DNA of 33,823 nt from Paulinella micropora (taxonomy: Eukaryota > Cercozoa > Imbricatea > Euglyphida). Below the pieces are notes generated by a model, which was given only the letters and a program-made list of their open reading frames with translations, made no database searches and was not told where the DNA came from. Location of the stretch: the NCBI GenBank assembly GCA_009731375.1, contig BJOX01000179.1, positions 593,884-627,706 on the forward strand, read 5' to 3'. Shown one piece after another: positions 17,169-25,286 of this stretch (within the stretch, counting starts at the first letter, position 1; each line of letters opens with the position of its first letter). Made by a program: the position numbers and the translations under genes.

Positions 17169-18308
17169 CTAACTTTTAAAGACAACCTCGGGCTCGGCCC
17201 CCCGGATCTCGTTCAAGACATCCTTGGTATATTGGACGGACCCCTGAACGTCGTGGTCGCTGACGGTCTCCTCGCGGGCGTAAATGTCATCGATCCCCCC
17301 GGCCGATTCCGTGATGGCCCACACAAAGACCGACGAGAAGCAGGTGGCCAGGACGGAGATGTAACCCTGCGTGGTCGGGATGAGGGCAAAGGGCAGGTAG
17401 ATAGTCCAGGCCCAGACCGAAGTGTAGGCAAAAATAGTCACGACGCGCGAGATCTCGGGCACGTAGTGCCCCGACACCCGGCGCACGGACTGGTCCAGCT
17501 CCAGCAGCAGGGGCTCGAAGTAGCACGCCTGATCACCGGGCAGCTCGGACACCTCGAAACGCAACCGCGACAGCTGTAGCTGTGCGCCAAGCATCGCGGT
17601 CCGGGTGCAGTTGCCGTGTTTAACCTGCTTGAGCGAGTCCGCGCACCGGCACTCGGCACGCACGCAACGAAGGTCTAGCTGGCACGCGTGGTCGCCCGCG
17701 GTCCGGCCCTTCTCGGCCGCCTCGATGTGCGTGTCCAGGATGCGCTGCAGCTGCTCAATGAGACCGGCGACCTTTCTACGGGAATCCGTTTCTAGTGTGT
17801 CGCCCGGGCTAGCCTGCGGCGTTCCGCCCAGGCGGTAGTGCAGAGCTAGGGCCAGGGACATCAACGCCTGGAGAAACATGTTGAATTCGCGGATGTTCTG
17901 CGTCCGCCGGGATTCGGCCCGGGCGTACACCGAACTAGTAAAGAAAGTCACGGCCGTCAGGATGCTGCTCGGCACCGTGGGGCTGATGCCGGGGATGTGC
18001 AGGCTGTTCCTCAGGTACAGCGACGTGAGTATGGCAGTGTAGATGCCCACGAACGCGATGCGCGACAGTGACAGCGACACGGGGTTCCACCGGGCAAAGT
18101 ACGCGAGCTCCTGCAGCCAGGCCCTGAACCACTTGCGCAGAACAGCGCAGACGAACTGGGGCGTCTTTTCAGTGCTTGGCGGTTCTGTACCTTCACTTTC
18201 TAAAGGCACTGTCTTGTAACGCAGACTCGAGGCGTTCTGGGCAAACATGTTCTGGCTTTGTTTCTTTTTGGACCGGTTGTCGGAAGATATGCCCAGCAAG
18301 CTCTGCAT
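17169..18308 (-). CDS. Bestrophin-like multi-pass membrane protein, 379 aa
   Basis: I place the start at ATG 18308 (MQSLLGIS); the longer upstream frame only adds CT-repeat Arg-Glu codons. The stop is TAG. A soluble N-terminus is followed by hydrophobic segments at about 85-130 (RIAFVGIYTAILTSLYL, then PTVPSSILTAVTFFTSSVYA), a helical soluble middle with many Cys (about 190-270), and paired membrane segments at about 300-345 (TIFAYTSVWAWTIYLPFALI and ISVLATCFSSVFVWAI). Paired TM segments around a cytoplasmic helical core, an N-terminal block just before TM1 and an acidic ESAGGIDDIY segment after the last TM recall bestrophin/UPF0187 chloride channels. This is a fold-level resemblance, not a motif proof. 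Confidence 0.5.
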   Translation of the reverse strand: MQSLLGISSDNRSKKKQSQNMFAQNASSLRYKTVPLESEGTEPPSTEKTPQFVCAVLRKWFRAWLQELAYFARWNPVSLSLSRIAFVGIYTAILTSLYLRNSLHIPGISPTVPSSILTAVTFFTSSVYARAESRRTQNIREFNMFLQALMSLALALHYRLGGTPQASPGDTLETDSRRKVAGLIEQLQRILDTHIEAAEKGRTAGDHACQLDLRCVRAECRCADSLKQVKHGNCTRTAMLGAQLQLSRLRFEVSELPGDQACYFEPLLLELDQSVRRVSGHYVPEISRVVTIFAYTSVWAWTIYLPFALIPTTQGYISVLATCFSSVFVWAITESAGGIDDIYAREETVSDHDVQGSVQYTKDVLNEIRGAEPEVVFKS

Positions 18309-18534
18309 TCTTGTTTTTCCTTTTTTCTTTTTTATTGAAATGTTGGGGCCCTTCTCTCTCTCTCTCTCTCTCTCTCGGATTCTGGCAGGGGTGTGGGGCG
18401 CACACAATGTCTTTTTTTTGGCCTTCCTCTCTCCCTTTCCTGCACACGCCTTTCGTTTCGTCGTCCCCGGGGGGGGGGGAATGGAGGAGGGAACGTCGTT
18501 GGGGGGAAATGGAGGAGGGAACGTCGAAAGAGTG
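18309..18534. repeat. Intergenic (CT)n tract and duplicated 29-bp segment
   Basis: A CT repeat at about 18354-18377 and two tandem copies of GGAATGGAGGAGGGAACGTCG-like sequence (about 18477-18527). It forms the upstream region of the bestrophin-like gene and downstream of the acidic gene. Confidence 0.75.
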
Positions 18535-19469
18535 TCAAGGTTCCACTGCTTGGATCAACGCCTCCCCGAGCAGCCCCAGCGCCTGCAGGACCAGCCCCAG
18601 CCGCCGGATCGTAACGTCGTCTCCCGAGCGCTCCTCCAGCTGCCTCACACCCTCCGCCAGCGAGGAAGACAACTCTGCCGTCGGCAGGCGGCGGCGCTTG
18701 CGCGGGGGCACTGCCCGTACAGCCCGTACTGCCGGCACTGCAGGGACTGCCCGTACAGCCCGTGCTGCCGGCACTGCGGGGACTGCCGGCACTGCCCGTA
18801 CCACCCGCACTGCCCGTACTGCGGCCGGCACTGCCGGCACTGCAGGGACTGCCGGTTTGCGCCCGAATTTGCGCGCGCACAGGTTCCCGACAAAGAAGAC
18901 GCGCCCGCTGGGCACGTGTTCGAGCACGGACAGGTTGCTGATGCCCTCTCCGCAGAGGCAATGGCTCCGGTGCGAGGCTGACCCGCGCAGGCACGCGGGC
19001 CTAGCTCCGCCTTCGTTCTCTCCGTCCCCTGTGNNNNNNNNNNACCGCCGTTCTCTCCGTCGTCCCCTTGTTGGTAATTGTGCGAGGAGCTGTCTTCGTC
19101 CTCTTCCTCCTCCTCGTCGTCGTCCTCCTCGTCGTCTTCTTCTTCTTCTACGCCTTGTTCCTCGACGTACTCGCCGCCGTCCCTGCGGCTTTCGCAGTAG
19201 GGCAGATTACACTCGGCGGCGGCCTCGCACCAGGCCACTACGCGCCTTTCTCGCTTGTCCAGCAGGCGGAATTGGTCACGGTCTGCGTCGCCTGCCAGCG
19301 CGGCCAGGACGAGATCCAGCGGGTACGTGTTTTCGCTGTGTGCTTCCCACAGCGGCACGACATTGGCACGCAGTTCCTCGCACGGCGGCATAATCTCGCG
19401 GCGTGGCCCGCGGCGCTGCCTGGGCTTGGGATCGCTGTTTGCGAGAGCACGGCCCGACCTTGTCCGCAT
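18535..19469 (-). CDS. Acidic protein with Val-Pro-Ala repeats and nuclear-type basic motif; frame crosses a false gap
   Basis: ATG 19469 starts a frame with a basic N-terminus (RTRSGRALANSDPKPRQRRG) and several Cys, then an uninterrupted Glu/Asp tract (about residues 108-126) and a Ser/Asn segment. A 10-N gap at 19034-19043 follows. If the duplicated flanks are treated as one sequence, the frame continues into VPAVPAVPA/VRAVRAV repeats (minus strand, about 18880-18715), a PPRKRRRLP basic cluster (nuclear localisation-like) and a leucine-rich helix, ending at 18535. If the N run is taken literally the frame instead becomes a Cys/Gln-rich tail (QCRQCRPQYGQC). I favour the first reading. No family recognised; acidic tracts of this kind occur in chromatin-binding proteins. 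Confidence 0.55.
19034..19043. other. 10-N gap flanked by duplicated sequence
   Basis: CGTTCTCTCCGTC is present on both sides (left about 19014-19026; right about 19048-19060). This indicates unmerged overlapping contigs and not missing bases. Confidence 0.75.
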
Positions 19470-19825
19470 GAGCTACAACAAAAAAAAGAAGCAAAGCCAA
19501 TTCGTGCTTGGGGTGCATCCCCTCGACGGGGGTCGAGTCACAACACACACACGCGTCTCTCTTGCGGTGATGGTACAAAAATGCCCAAAGGCGCGTGAGA
19601 GGGCTCTCCCCCGGTGCCTAACCCACACCAGTGTGGCCCCCCCCCCCTCCACCGGTGCCTAACTCACACCGGTGCGGCCCCCATCCGCGCGCGCGAACTC
19701 TCTTTTTTTTGAATCGGGGGGGGGGGGCCGGCCGCACGGGGATACGAAGGGCTGGGGCACGGCCAGGCAGGGGCCATAAAACACACCGAGCAAAAAGTCT
19801 CTCCGAGTTCGTTTCCCCCCACACT
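19470..19825. promoter_or_regulatory. Divergent promoter region with two 40-bp repeats
   Basis: Between the minus-strand acidic gene and the plus-strand methyltransferase-like gene. Two copies of CCGGTGCCTAACYCACACCR-GTG lie at about 19611 and 19651, a 40-bp period; the second contains CACCGGTG...CACCGGTG, a palindromic pair. C and G runs follow. A CATAAAA TATA-like box sits about 50 bases before the ATG at 19826. Operator-like, but no binding protein is known. Confidence 0.5.
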
Positions 19826-21049
19826 ATGAAGCGTCCATCCACCGTGAAGCTGCACACCAGACCGCCGCGCGACAGCCAGGCAACAGAGGGCACGAAGAAG
19901 AAGCAGACGCGCAGGGCCCAGGCGCACGGCTTCGAGGTGCGCGAGCTGCGTGACGGCCCGCCCGACGGTGCCTTGGTCATATCGTACTGGCCCACCGAGT
20001 ACGAGTCGCGCGCCACGGCGGCCCGCGAGGCCCGGAAGGGCGGCGGCTCGGTCGAAACCTCGTGCGCGCGCGTGCAGTGGCACGACGAGACATTGGCCAG
20101 CGACAGCCGCGCCGCCTGGTTTCTGGCGTGGGAAGTAACGGGCGGCGCCGAGCTGATCTCGCGGGCAATCCTGGGCGGCAAGCTGCAAAAGGTAAGGTAC
20201 CACGCGCACGAGTACCAGGTCGGCAAGCGCGCCAGAGAGATCGACGGAGTGCTGTGGGCCGAAATCATCTACCGCGGCGGGGACCGCTGGCACGGCAGGA
20301 GCCAGTACGCGCCCGTGCCGCTGTTCGACGCAGAACTACGCGCGGCGGCCGCCGCCATTGACGGGCAGAGCCACGCCAAGCCCCGCGCCCTTGACACGTT
20401 CAACAACTTGAGGGACCCTAAGTTCAAGGAACTCTGCAACGCCGCCATCGCCCGCCACACACAAACATTAGGAGAGACGCGGTCCGGCGCGATACGGGCG
20501 CTGGTGCTGGACGGGCACGACGGCGCGAGCTGCCGCGCGCTACGGGCCGCCAGCGGTGCGAGCGGTGCCACGATTTCGATAGATGTGCCCAACTTCTGCG
20601 CTGACGTGTGCGACGCGCTCGAGCAACTGCAGCTCTCGGGCGTGCACGTGCACCGCCGCTCGTTGCAGCAGCTGCTGGAAACCGCCGGCACAGAGACGCG
20701 CTGGGACGTGGCGTACCTGGACTTCTGCGACATGCTGCACGGCAACCTGCGCGGCCTGCGCCTGCTGCTGCCGCGCCTGGACCCGAGGCCCGGCACGCTG
20801 CTGGCGGTGACGCTGTTCTGCGGCCGCGGCGCGCTGGAAAGGCTGACGTTCTACGCGGGCGATATGGAACAGACACGGGCCGTGTACGGCGCCGAGCTGG
20901 CCGCCCTGCTGGGCCGGGAGGGCTGGCGGGCGTCCCTGCTCGACTACCGGCCGTCGGGGACCATGTGCTTCTGGCTCTTTCGGGTGTACGGCCGCGCGTC
21001 GAAGNNNNNNNNNNGCACGGCCGCGCGTCGCGGAGCGAATGAACACTAA
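19826..21049 (+). CDS. Rossmann-fold methyltransferase-like protein, about 405 aa
   Basis: ATG 19826 (context ACTATGA) starts a basic N-terminus (KKKQTRRAQ). Residues about 15-180 are an unrecognised domain. From about 220 the order of elements fits a class I SAM-dependent methyltransferase: ALVLDGHDGAS (glycine motif I, about 223-233), ISIDVPNFCADV (acidic end of strand 2, about 249), WDVAYLDFCDML (motif IV, about 293-304), GTLLAVTLFCGRG (strand 5, about 324-336) and a final CFWLFRVY strand. Substrate unknown. Near the 3' end a 10-N gap (21005-21014) is flanked by ACGGCCGCGCGTCG on both sides; if the flanks are one sequence, the protein ends a few residues earlier at TGA about 21040-21042 and not at TAA 21049. 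It is divergently transcribed from the acidic gene. Confidence 0.55.
   Translation: MKRPSTVKLHTRPPRDSQATEGTKKKQTRRAQAHGFEVRELRDGPPDGALVISYWPTEYESRATAAREARKGGGSVETSCARVQWHDETLASDSRAAWFLAWEVTGGAELISRAILGGKLQKVRYHAHEYQVGKRAREIDGVLWAEIIYRGGDRWHGRSQYAPVPLFDAELRAAAAAIDGQSHAKPRALDTFNNLRDPKFKELCNAAIARHTQTLGETRSGAIRALVLDGHDGASCRALRAASGASGATISIDVPNFCADVCDALEQLQLSGVHVHRRSLQQLLETAGTETRWDVAYLDFCDMLHGNLRGLRLLLPRLDPRPGTLLAVTLFCGRGALERLTFYAGDMEQTRAVYGAELAALLGREGWRASLLDYRPSGTMCFWLFRVYGRASKXXXXTAARRGANEH
21005..21014. other. 10-N gap flanked by duplicated sequence
   Basis: ACGGCCGCGCGTCG lies at 20988-21001 and 21017-21030. It inserts false residues near the C-terminus of the methyltransferase-like gene. Confidence 0.8.
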
Positions 21050-21358
21050 AAAAAAGTTTGTTAAAATAAGATTCAAAAAAAAGAATTGTTGAATAAATGC
21101 TTTCCTTGGGTTCTAATTCTTTTAACTGTTTAATAAAAACTTTTCTTGGTCTGTCTTTGAAATTAGACCGGCCCTAGTAGCTCTCTCGTCTTAACCGAGG
21201 GGATCCCTAGTAAAAGAACCGGGTAAGGGGGGAACCGGGGGAGGGGGGGGGAGGGCAAAGAGGCAGGCAGTAGAAGAGAGCTGTCGTTTTCCAAGTTTTG
21301 TAGAGGTCGCTGTATAGCAAAAAAAGAACTAACATAGCAGGAAAGAAAGGCACCTACA
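21050..21358 (+). other. Intergenic region with two polyadenylation signals and upstream sequence of the 21359 gene
   Basis: GAATAAATGCTTTCC (about 21090) and TTTAATAAAAACTTTTC (about 21129) follow the methyltransferase-like gene. Then come G-rich tracts and a 15-bp direct repeat, GTAGAAGAGAGCTGT, at 21270 and again at 21369 inside the start of the next gene. Confidence 0.6.
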
Positions 21359-22363
21359 ATGTCTTGCTGTAGAAGAGAGCTGTGCGTAAGGTCAAGTATT
21401 CCTTACTACACTATCAATCTGAGCTGGGCCTGGGGGGGCCTTAGTACTTCTCTTTACCCCGATAGTTACAAGGGTCTGAGTTTTGAGGCCGTGCTGACAG
21501 ATTGGCACGAACTGCACAAAGACCAAAGCTCGTTTGCTGGTGTGCAGTTCTGGCACGACGCGACGAGTAAGGGACTAGAACAGAAGCGCGTCTGGGAGTG
21601 GCGCTGCGTAGAAAAGGAAATACTGGGAACGCAGCGGTGCTCCAATTGTTTCCCTGAACGTGACCTAGCAGTGGATCTAGCTAGGAAATTGTCCGGAAAA
21701 GACTGGAAGGGCTATGAATACATTCTGACCGATCTCCGGCGCATGTCTGAAGCTTGGTGGGACCTGCGCCGGCGTCCTAGCAGCGAGGAATGGGTGTTTG
21801 TGCGGACGCAAATCAACGTCAGGCCAGTGCGCCCCGCCGAGCTCTGGAGCAGTGCAGTGCTCGCTTCTATGCGCACGCACGGTTACGCGTTTGCCCGGAG
21901 CGGGGCCAGGATCGAGAATAGTTTCTTCATGCTGAGCAACCGCGCGAACGGCTTGCTCCCGATGCTGCTGCATGCGTACCTGCGCCCGTGCATCGAGCTG
22001 CTGGGGCCGCCCTTTTCTAACATTCGCCATTCGACCCTAGCCTTCCGCCAGCAGTTAGCGTTTGCTTGCCTGCTTAGGTGGTTGAACATGCTGATCGTAA
22101 AAGATAAGTACAGGTCCTTTTGTTCGCTGCCTACCGACGGCCCGCCTAACATTACACAGCTCGGGCCGCTACACAGGATTGTCTACGAGGCTCTGGGCAG
22201 TACTGAGAGTGCGTACGAGTTCATGAAAAAGCTGCTACAATATAATCTTTTCAAAGGCAAGCCCTCGTTGCCGCTGCTGACACCAGACGATGAGCCCGTT
22301 AAGATTGAAGACGAAGTCCCCGCGCTGCCATTCACTGTTCCGAAATCAAACTTCAGCGCCTAA
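21359..22363 (+). CDS. Uncharacterised intact 334-aa protein
   Basis: ATG 21359 (context TACAATGTC) to TAA 22363, uninterrupted. No family recognised. The N-terminal third is Trp-rich (TDWHELHKDQ, VQFWHDAT, VWEWRCVEKE) and holds a Cys pair (RCSNC, about 93-97). The middle has helical segments with moderate hydrophobicity (LLPMLLHAYLRPCIELLG; LAFACLLRWLNMLIV) but no clear signal peptide. The C-terminus is acidic and proline-rich (TPDDEPVKIEDEVPALPF). Moderate GC and less biased codon use than neighbours, like the genes at 11480, 14815 and 29448. A hairpin repeat array follows directly. Confidence 0.75.
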   Translation: MSCCRRELCVRSSIPYYTINLSWAWGGLSTSLYPDSYKGLSFEAVLTDWHELHKDQSSFAGVQFWHDATSKGLEQKRVWEWRCVEKEILGTQRCSNCFPERDLAVDLARKLSGKDWKGYEYILTDLRRMSEAWWDLRRRPSSEEWVFVRTQINVRPVRPAELWSSAVLASMRTHGYAFARSGARIENSFFMLSNRANGLLPMLLHAYLRPCIELLGPPFSNIRHSTLAFRQQLAFACLLRWLNMLIVKDKYRSFCSLPTDGPPNITQLGPLHRIVYEALGSTESAYEFMKKLLQYNLFKGKPSLPLLTPDDEPVKIEDEVPALPFTVPKSNFSA

Positions 22364-22404
22364 GGTCGCGTGTCCATATAAGGGAGGGGCGGCCCCTCGT
22401 ATAT

Positions 22405-24200
22405 TTTGTTTGTCGCCAAGTTCGCCGGGTTCCGGACAGCTCAGAATTTTTTTTTGTCATTTCGGCAATCGCGTTAGCTTGGAGAGTAAAAATTTCGGGA
22501 GAGGATGGCGGGCGGGGAAATTTAATACTCTTTGTAATTTTTCCCCGCCCGCCAATGTTTCCCGATTTTTTTGCTCTCCAAGCTTACCGTATTATCGAAA
22601 TGTCCTTCGCTAAAAAAAAAATTCTGTCGGTAGCCGCAAAATGCGGTGAAAGCCATTTCGCACAAATTTGCCGCAAAAGACGGTAAAGGTTGTTTTGTCG
22701 TGAAGTTCACCGTATTCCGGACAGCTCAGAAATTTTTTTTGTCATTTCGGCAATTGCGTTAGCTTGGAGAGTAAAAATTTCGGGAGAGGATGGCGGGCGG
22801 GGAAATTTAATACTCTTTGTAATTTTCCCCGCCCGCCAATGTTTCCCGATTTTTTGCTCTCCAAGCTTACCGTATTGCCGAAATGTCCTTCGCTAAAAAA
22901 AATTCTGTCGGTAGCCGCAAAATGCGGTGAAAGCCATTTCGCACAAATTTGCCGCAAAAGACGACCAGAAGCTATTTTGTCGCGAAGTTTACCTGGTTCC
23001 GGACAGCTCAGAAAAAAAAATTTTGTCATTTCGGCAATCGCGTTAGCTTGGAGAGTAAAAATTTCGGGAGAGGATGGCGGGCGGGGAAAATTTTCTAATT
23101 CCTGTCATTTTTCCCCGCCCGCCAATGTTTCCCGATTTTTTTGCTCTCCAAGCTTACCGTATTGCCGAAATGTCCTTCGCTGAAAAAAATTCGGTCGGTA
23201 GCCGCAGAATCCGTCGAAATCCGTTTCGCACAAATTTGCCGCGAAAGACGGTGAAGGTCGTTTTGCCGTGAAGTTTATCTGGTTCCGGACAGCTCAGAAA
23301 AAAAAAATTTGTCATTTCGGCAATTGCGTTAGCTTGGAGAGTAAAAATTTCGGGAGAGGATGGCGGGCGGGGAAAATTTTCTAATTTCTGTCATTTTTCC
23401 CCGCCCGCCAATGTTTCCCGATTTTTTTGCTCTCCAAGCTTACCGTATTGCCGAAATGTCCTTCGCTGAAAAAAATTCGGTCGGTAGCCGCAGAATCCGT
23501 CGAAATCCGTTTCGCACAAATTTGCCGAAATTTGCGGCGAAGGTCGTTTTGTCGCGAAGTTTACCGGGTTCCGGACAGCTCAGAAAAAAAAATTTTGTCA
23601 TTTCGGCAATTGCGTTAGCTTGGAGAGTAAAAATTTCGGGAGACGATGGCGGGCGGGGAAATTTAATACTCTTTGTAATTTTCCCCGCCCGCCGTCGTCT
23701 CCCGATTTTTTTGCTCTCCAAGCTTACCGTATTGCCGAAATGTCCTTTGCTAAAAAAAAAGCCGGTCGGTAGCCGCAGAATCCGTCGAAATCCGTTTCGC
23801 ACAATTTTGCCGAAATTTGCGGCGAAGGTCGTTTTGTCGCGAAGTTTACCGGGTTCCGGACAGCTCAGAATTTTTTTTTGTCATTTCGGCAATTGCGTTA
23901 GCTTGGAAAGTAAAAATTTCGGGAGACGATGGCGGGCGGGGAAATTTAATACTCTTTGTAATTTTCCCCGCCCGCCGTCGTCTCCCGATTTTTTTGCTCT
24001 CCAAGCTTACCGTATTGCCGAAATGTCCTTTGCTGAAAAGCCGGTCGGTAGCCGCAGAATGCGGTGAAAGCAGTTTCGCGCAAACCTGCCGAAATTTGCG
24101 GCGAAGAATCATTTCGCCGCCAAGTTCGCCGGGTTCCGGAAATTGAGAAAGATTTCGGCAATTCGCGTCAGCTTTGTGCGCAAGGGATTCGGAGGGGGCG
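22405..24200. repeat. Tandem array of about 285-bp units, each with a long hairpin
   Basis: The anchor CCGGACAGCTCAG starts at 22432, 22717, 22999, 23285, 23571 and 23856, with a degenerate seventh anchor at 24136 (spacing 280-286). A partial unit precedes the first. Inside each unit two arms of about 65 bp are inverted around a short A/T loop (first unit about 22458-22602): left arm with GCTTGGAGAGTAAAAATTTC and GGCGGGCGGGG, right arm with CCCCGCCCGCC and GCTCTCCAAGC. A second part of the unit (TCGGTAGCCGCAAAATGCGG...) is less structured. Units 5-6 differ from 1-4 in both arms in a compensating way. Open frames through the array follow from the period being near 3 x 95. Possible roles: origin or packaging element, structured non-coding RNA, or inactive mobile-element copies. 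Confidence 0.92.
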
Positions 24201-24373
24201 GGAAAAAAGTAGAGAGAATCGAGAAGTAGCGGGCGGGAGCAAATCCTTTTTTTTTAATTCCTCAGAGTGACTTTCTTTTGCGGTCCTCTCGTGCGTAAAC
24301 GGCCAAACGTGTCGGGGGTAAAGAAACAAAAAAGCGCAAACTCGGCAGGCCCAAGGAAAGAAAGCGGTCAGGC
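24201..24373 (+). other. Upstream region of the 24374 gene
   Basis: 173 bp, purine-rich (GGGAAAAAAGTAGAGAG, AAGGAAAGAAAGCGG) with a T9 tract at about 24248. No gene seen. Confidence 0.4.
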
Positions 24374-25174
24374 ATGCAAGAGGCAGCGAGCACAGTCGCG
24401 GCCCTGTGTTCAGTGCCGTTGGGCATGGCCTGCATGCTCCGTCTGTTGCTGGTCCCGCTGCCGGGGGCTCGCACCGTGCCGGTCGTGGCGTTGCTAGTTG
24501 GCTGGACCACGGCGCACCTGTGCGTGTTGCTTCTGTTGCGGGCACCCGGCTCGCACGCCTGCCCGCGTTACCGGACCGTTGCGGGGGCCTGCGTGCTGGC
24601 CCTGATCTGGCCGGTGCGGGCCGAATTACATGCCCGCTCGCCCACCGGGCTGCTGGGCTTTGGCCGCAAGCACAACGCGGAGAAACTCTCGTGCGCTGGC
24701 CTAGCGCTGCTGTCCGTGCACGTGGGTGCGGTCGCTTTTGCGCTGTACAAGTCTGCCTGGCCGGTCCAAGCGACCACGGCAGCTTACCAGGCACTGAACC
24801 TGCACAGACTAAATCGGGACCAGCGCTGGATGGTGCGTCAGGCGCGCGGTGGCCTGCACAACGTGCCCCTGCGGGTGGCCGCCCGGGTGGCGTACGTCCG
24901 CGCGCAGGCGAGGCTCACGCTACAGTGGCTGTTCTGCGCCCAGGCCCTGCACGTGCTGTACGCGCTTGTGTGGGTCACGCTCGCGACGATTTCTTGCAGC
25001 GGCCCGCCCGCGTTACTGCTGGCAACTATCAGCAGCCTGCTCGCTTTTTCCGAGCTGTGGCTGTGCGCCCGTCAACTGCGCATACACCACGAGGCCCGCG
25101 CGGAAGCCGTCAAGCGCAGGCGGGCGCGGCGCGCCGAGAGCTGCAGCGACCTCCTGTCGATCTCGACGGCATGA
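24374..25174 (+). CDS. Multi-pass membrane protein, 266 aa
   Basis: ATG 24374 to TGA 25174; an internal start at 24425 is possible. Hydrophobic segments at about 18-32, 36-56, 66-80, 104-123, 185-210 and 213-235 predict about six membrane spans. The intervening loop (about 125-185) is basic (LNLHRLNRDQRWMVRQARGG). The tail is Arg/Lys-rich and cytosolic in style (VKRRRARRAESCSD). No transporter or receptor motif is recognised. It resembles in plan the membrane proteins at 26829 and 28088, so the three may be one expanded family, though sequence similarity of this member is weak. Confidence 0.65.
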   Translation: MQEAASTVAALCSVPLGMACMLRLLLVPLPGARTVPVVALLVGWTTAHLCVLLLLRAPGSHACPRYRTVAGACVLALIWPVRAELHARSPTGLLGFGRKHNAEKLSCAGLALLSVHVGAVAFALYKSAWPVQATTAAYQALNLHRLNRDQRWMVRQARGGLHNVPLRVAARVAYVRAQARLTLQWLFCAQALHVLYALVWVTLATISCSGPPALLLATISSLLAFSELWLCARQLRIHHEARAEAVKRRRARRAESCSDLLSISTA

Positions 25175-25286
25175 CAGACAGACAAATGTTATGAACTCCA
25201 AGGCATTTTTTAATCTTAAAATTTCCAGTGCGTGTCTCTTTTTCCTTTTTTTTGTTTGGTGTGTTCCCCCTAGTAACACATGTCCG

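Noticed and set aside
18309-18407. N-terminal extension of the bestrophin-like gene
   Set aside because: Encodes only Arg-Glu repeats from a CT microsatellite and Lys from an A/T run.
19631-19825. Upstream extension of the methyltransferase-like gene
   Set aside because: Runs through C-run and palindromic repeat DNA; ATG 19826 is in good context after a TATA-like box.
23360-24067. 235-codon open frame in the hairpin array
   Set aside because: It arises because the repeat period is about 285 bp, close to a multiple of three; the sequence is the repeat itself and reads equally on both strands.
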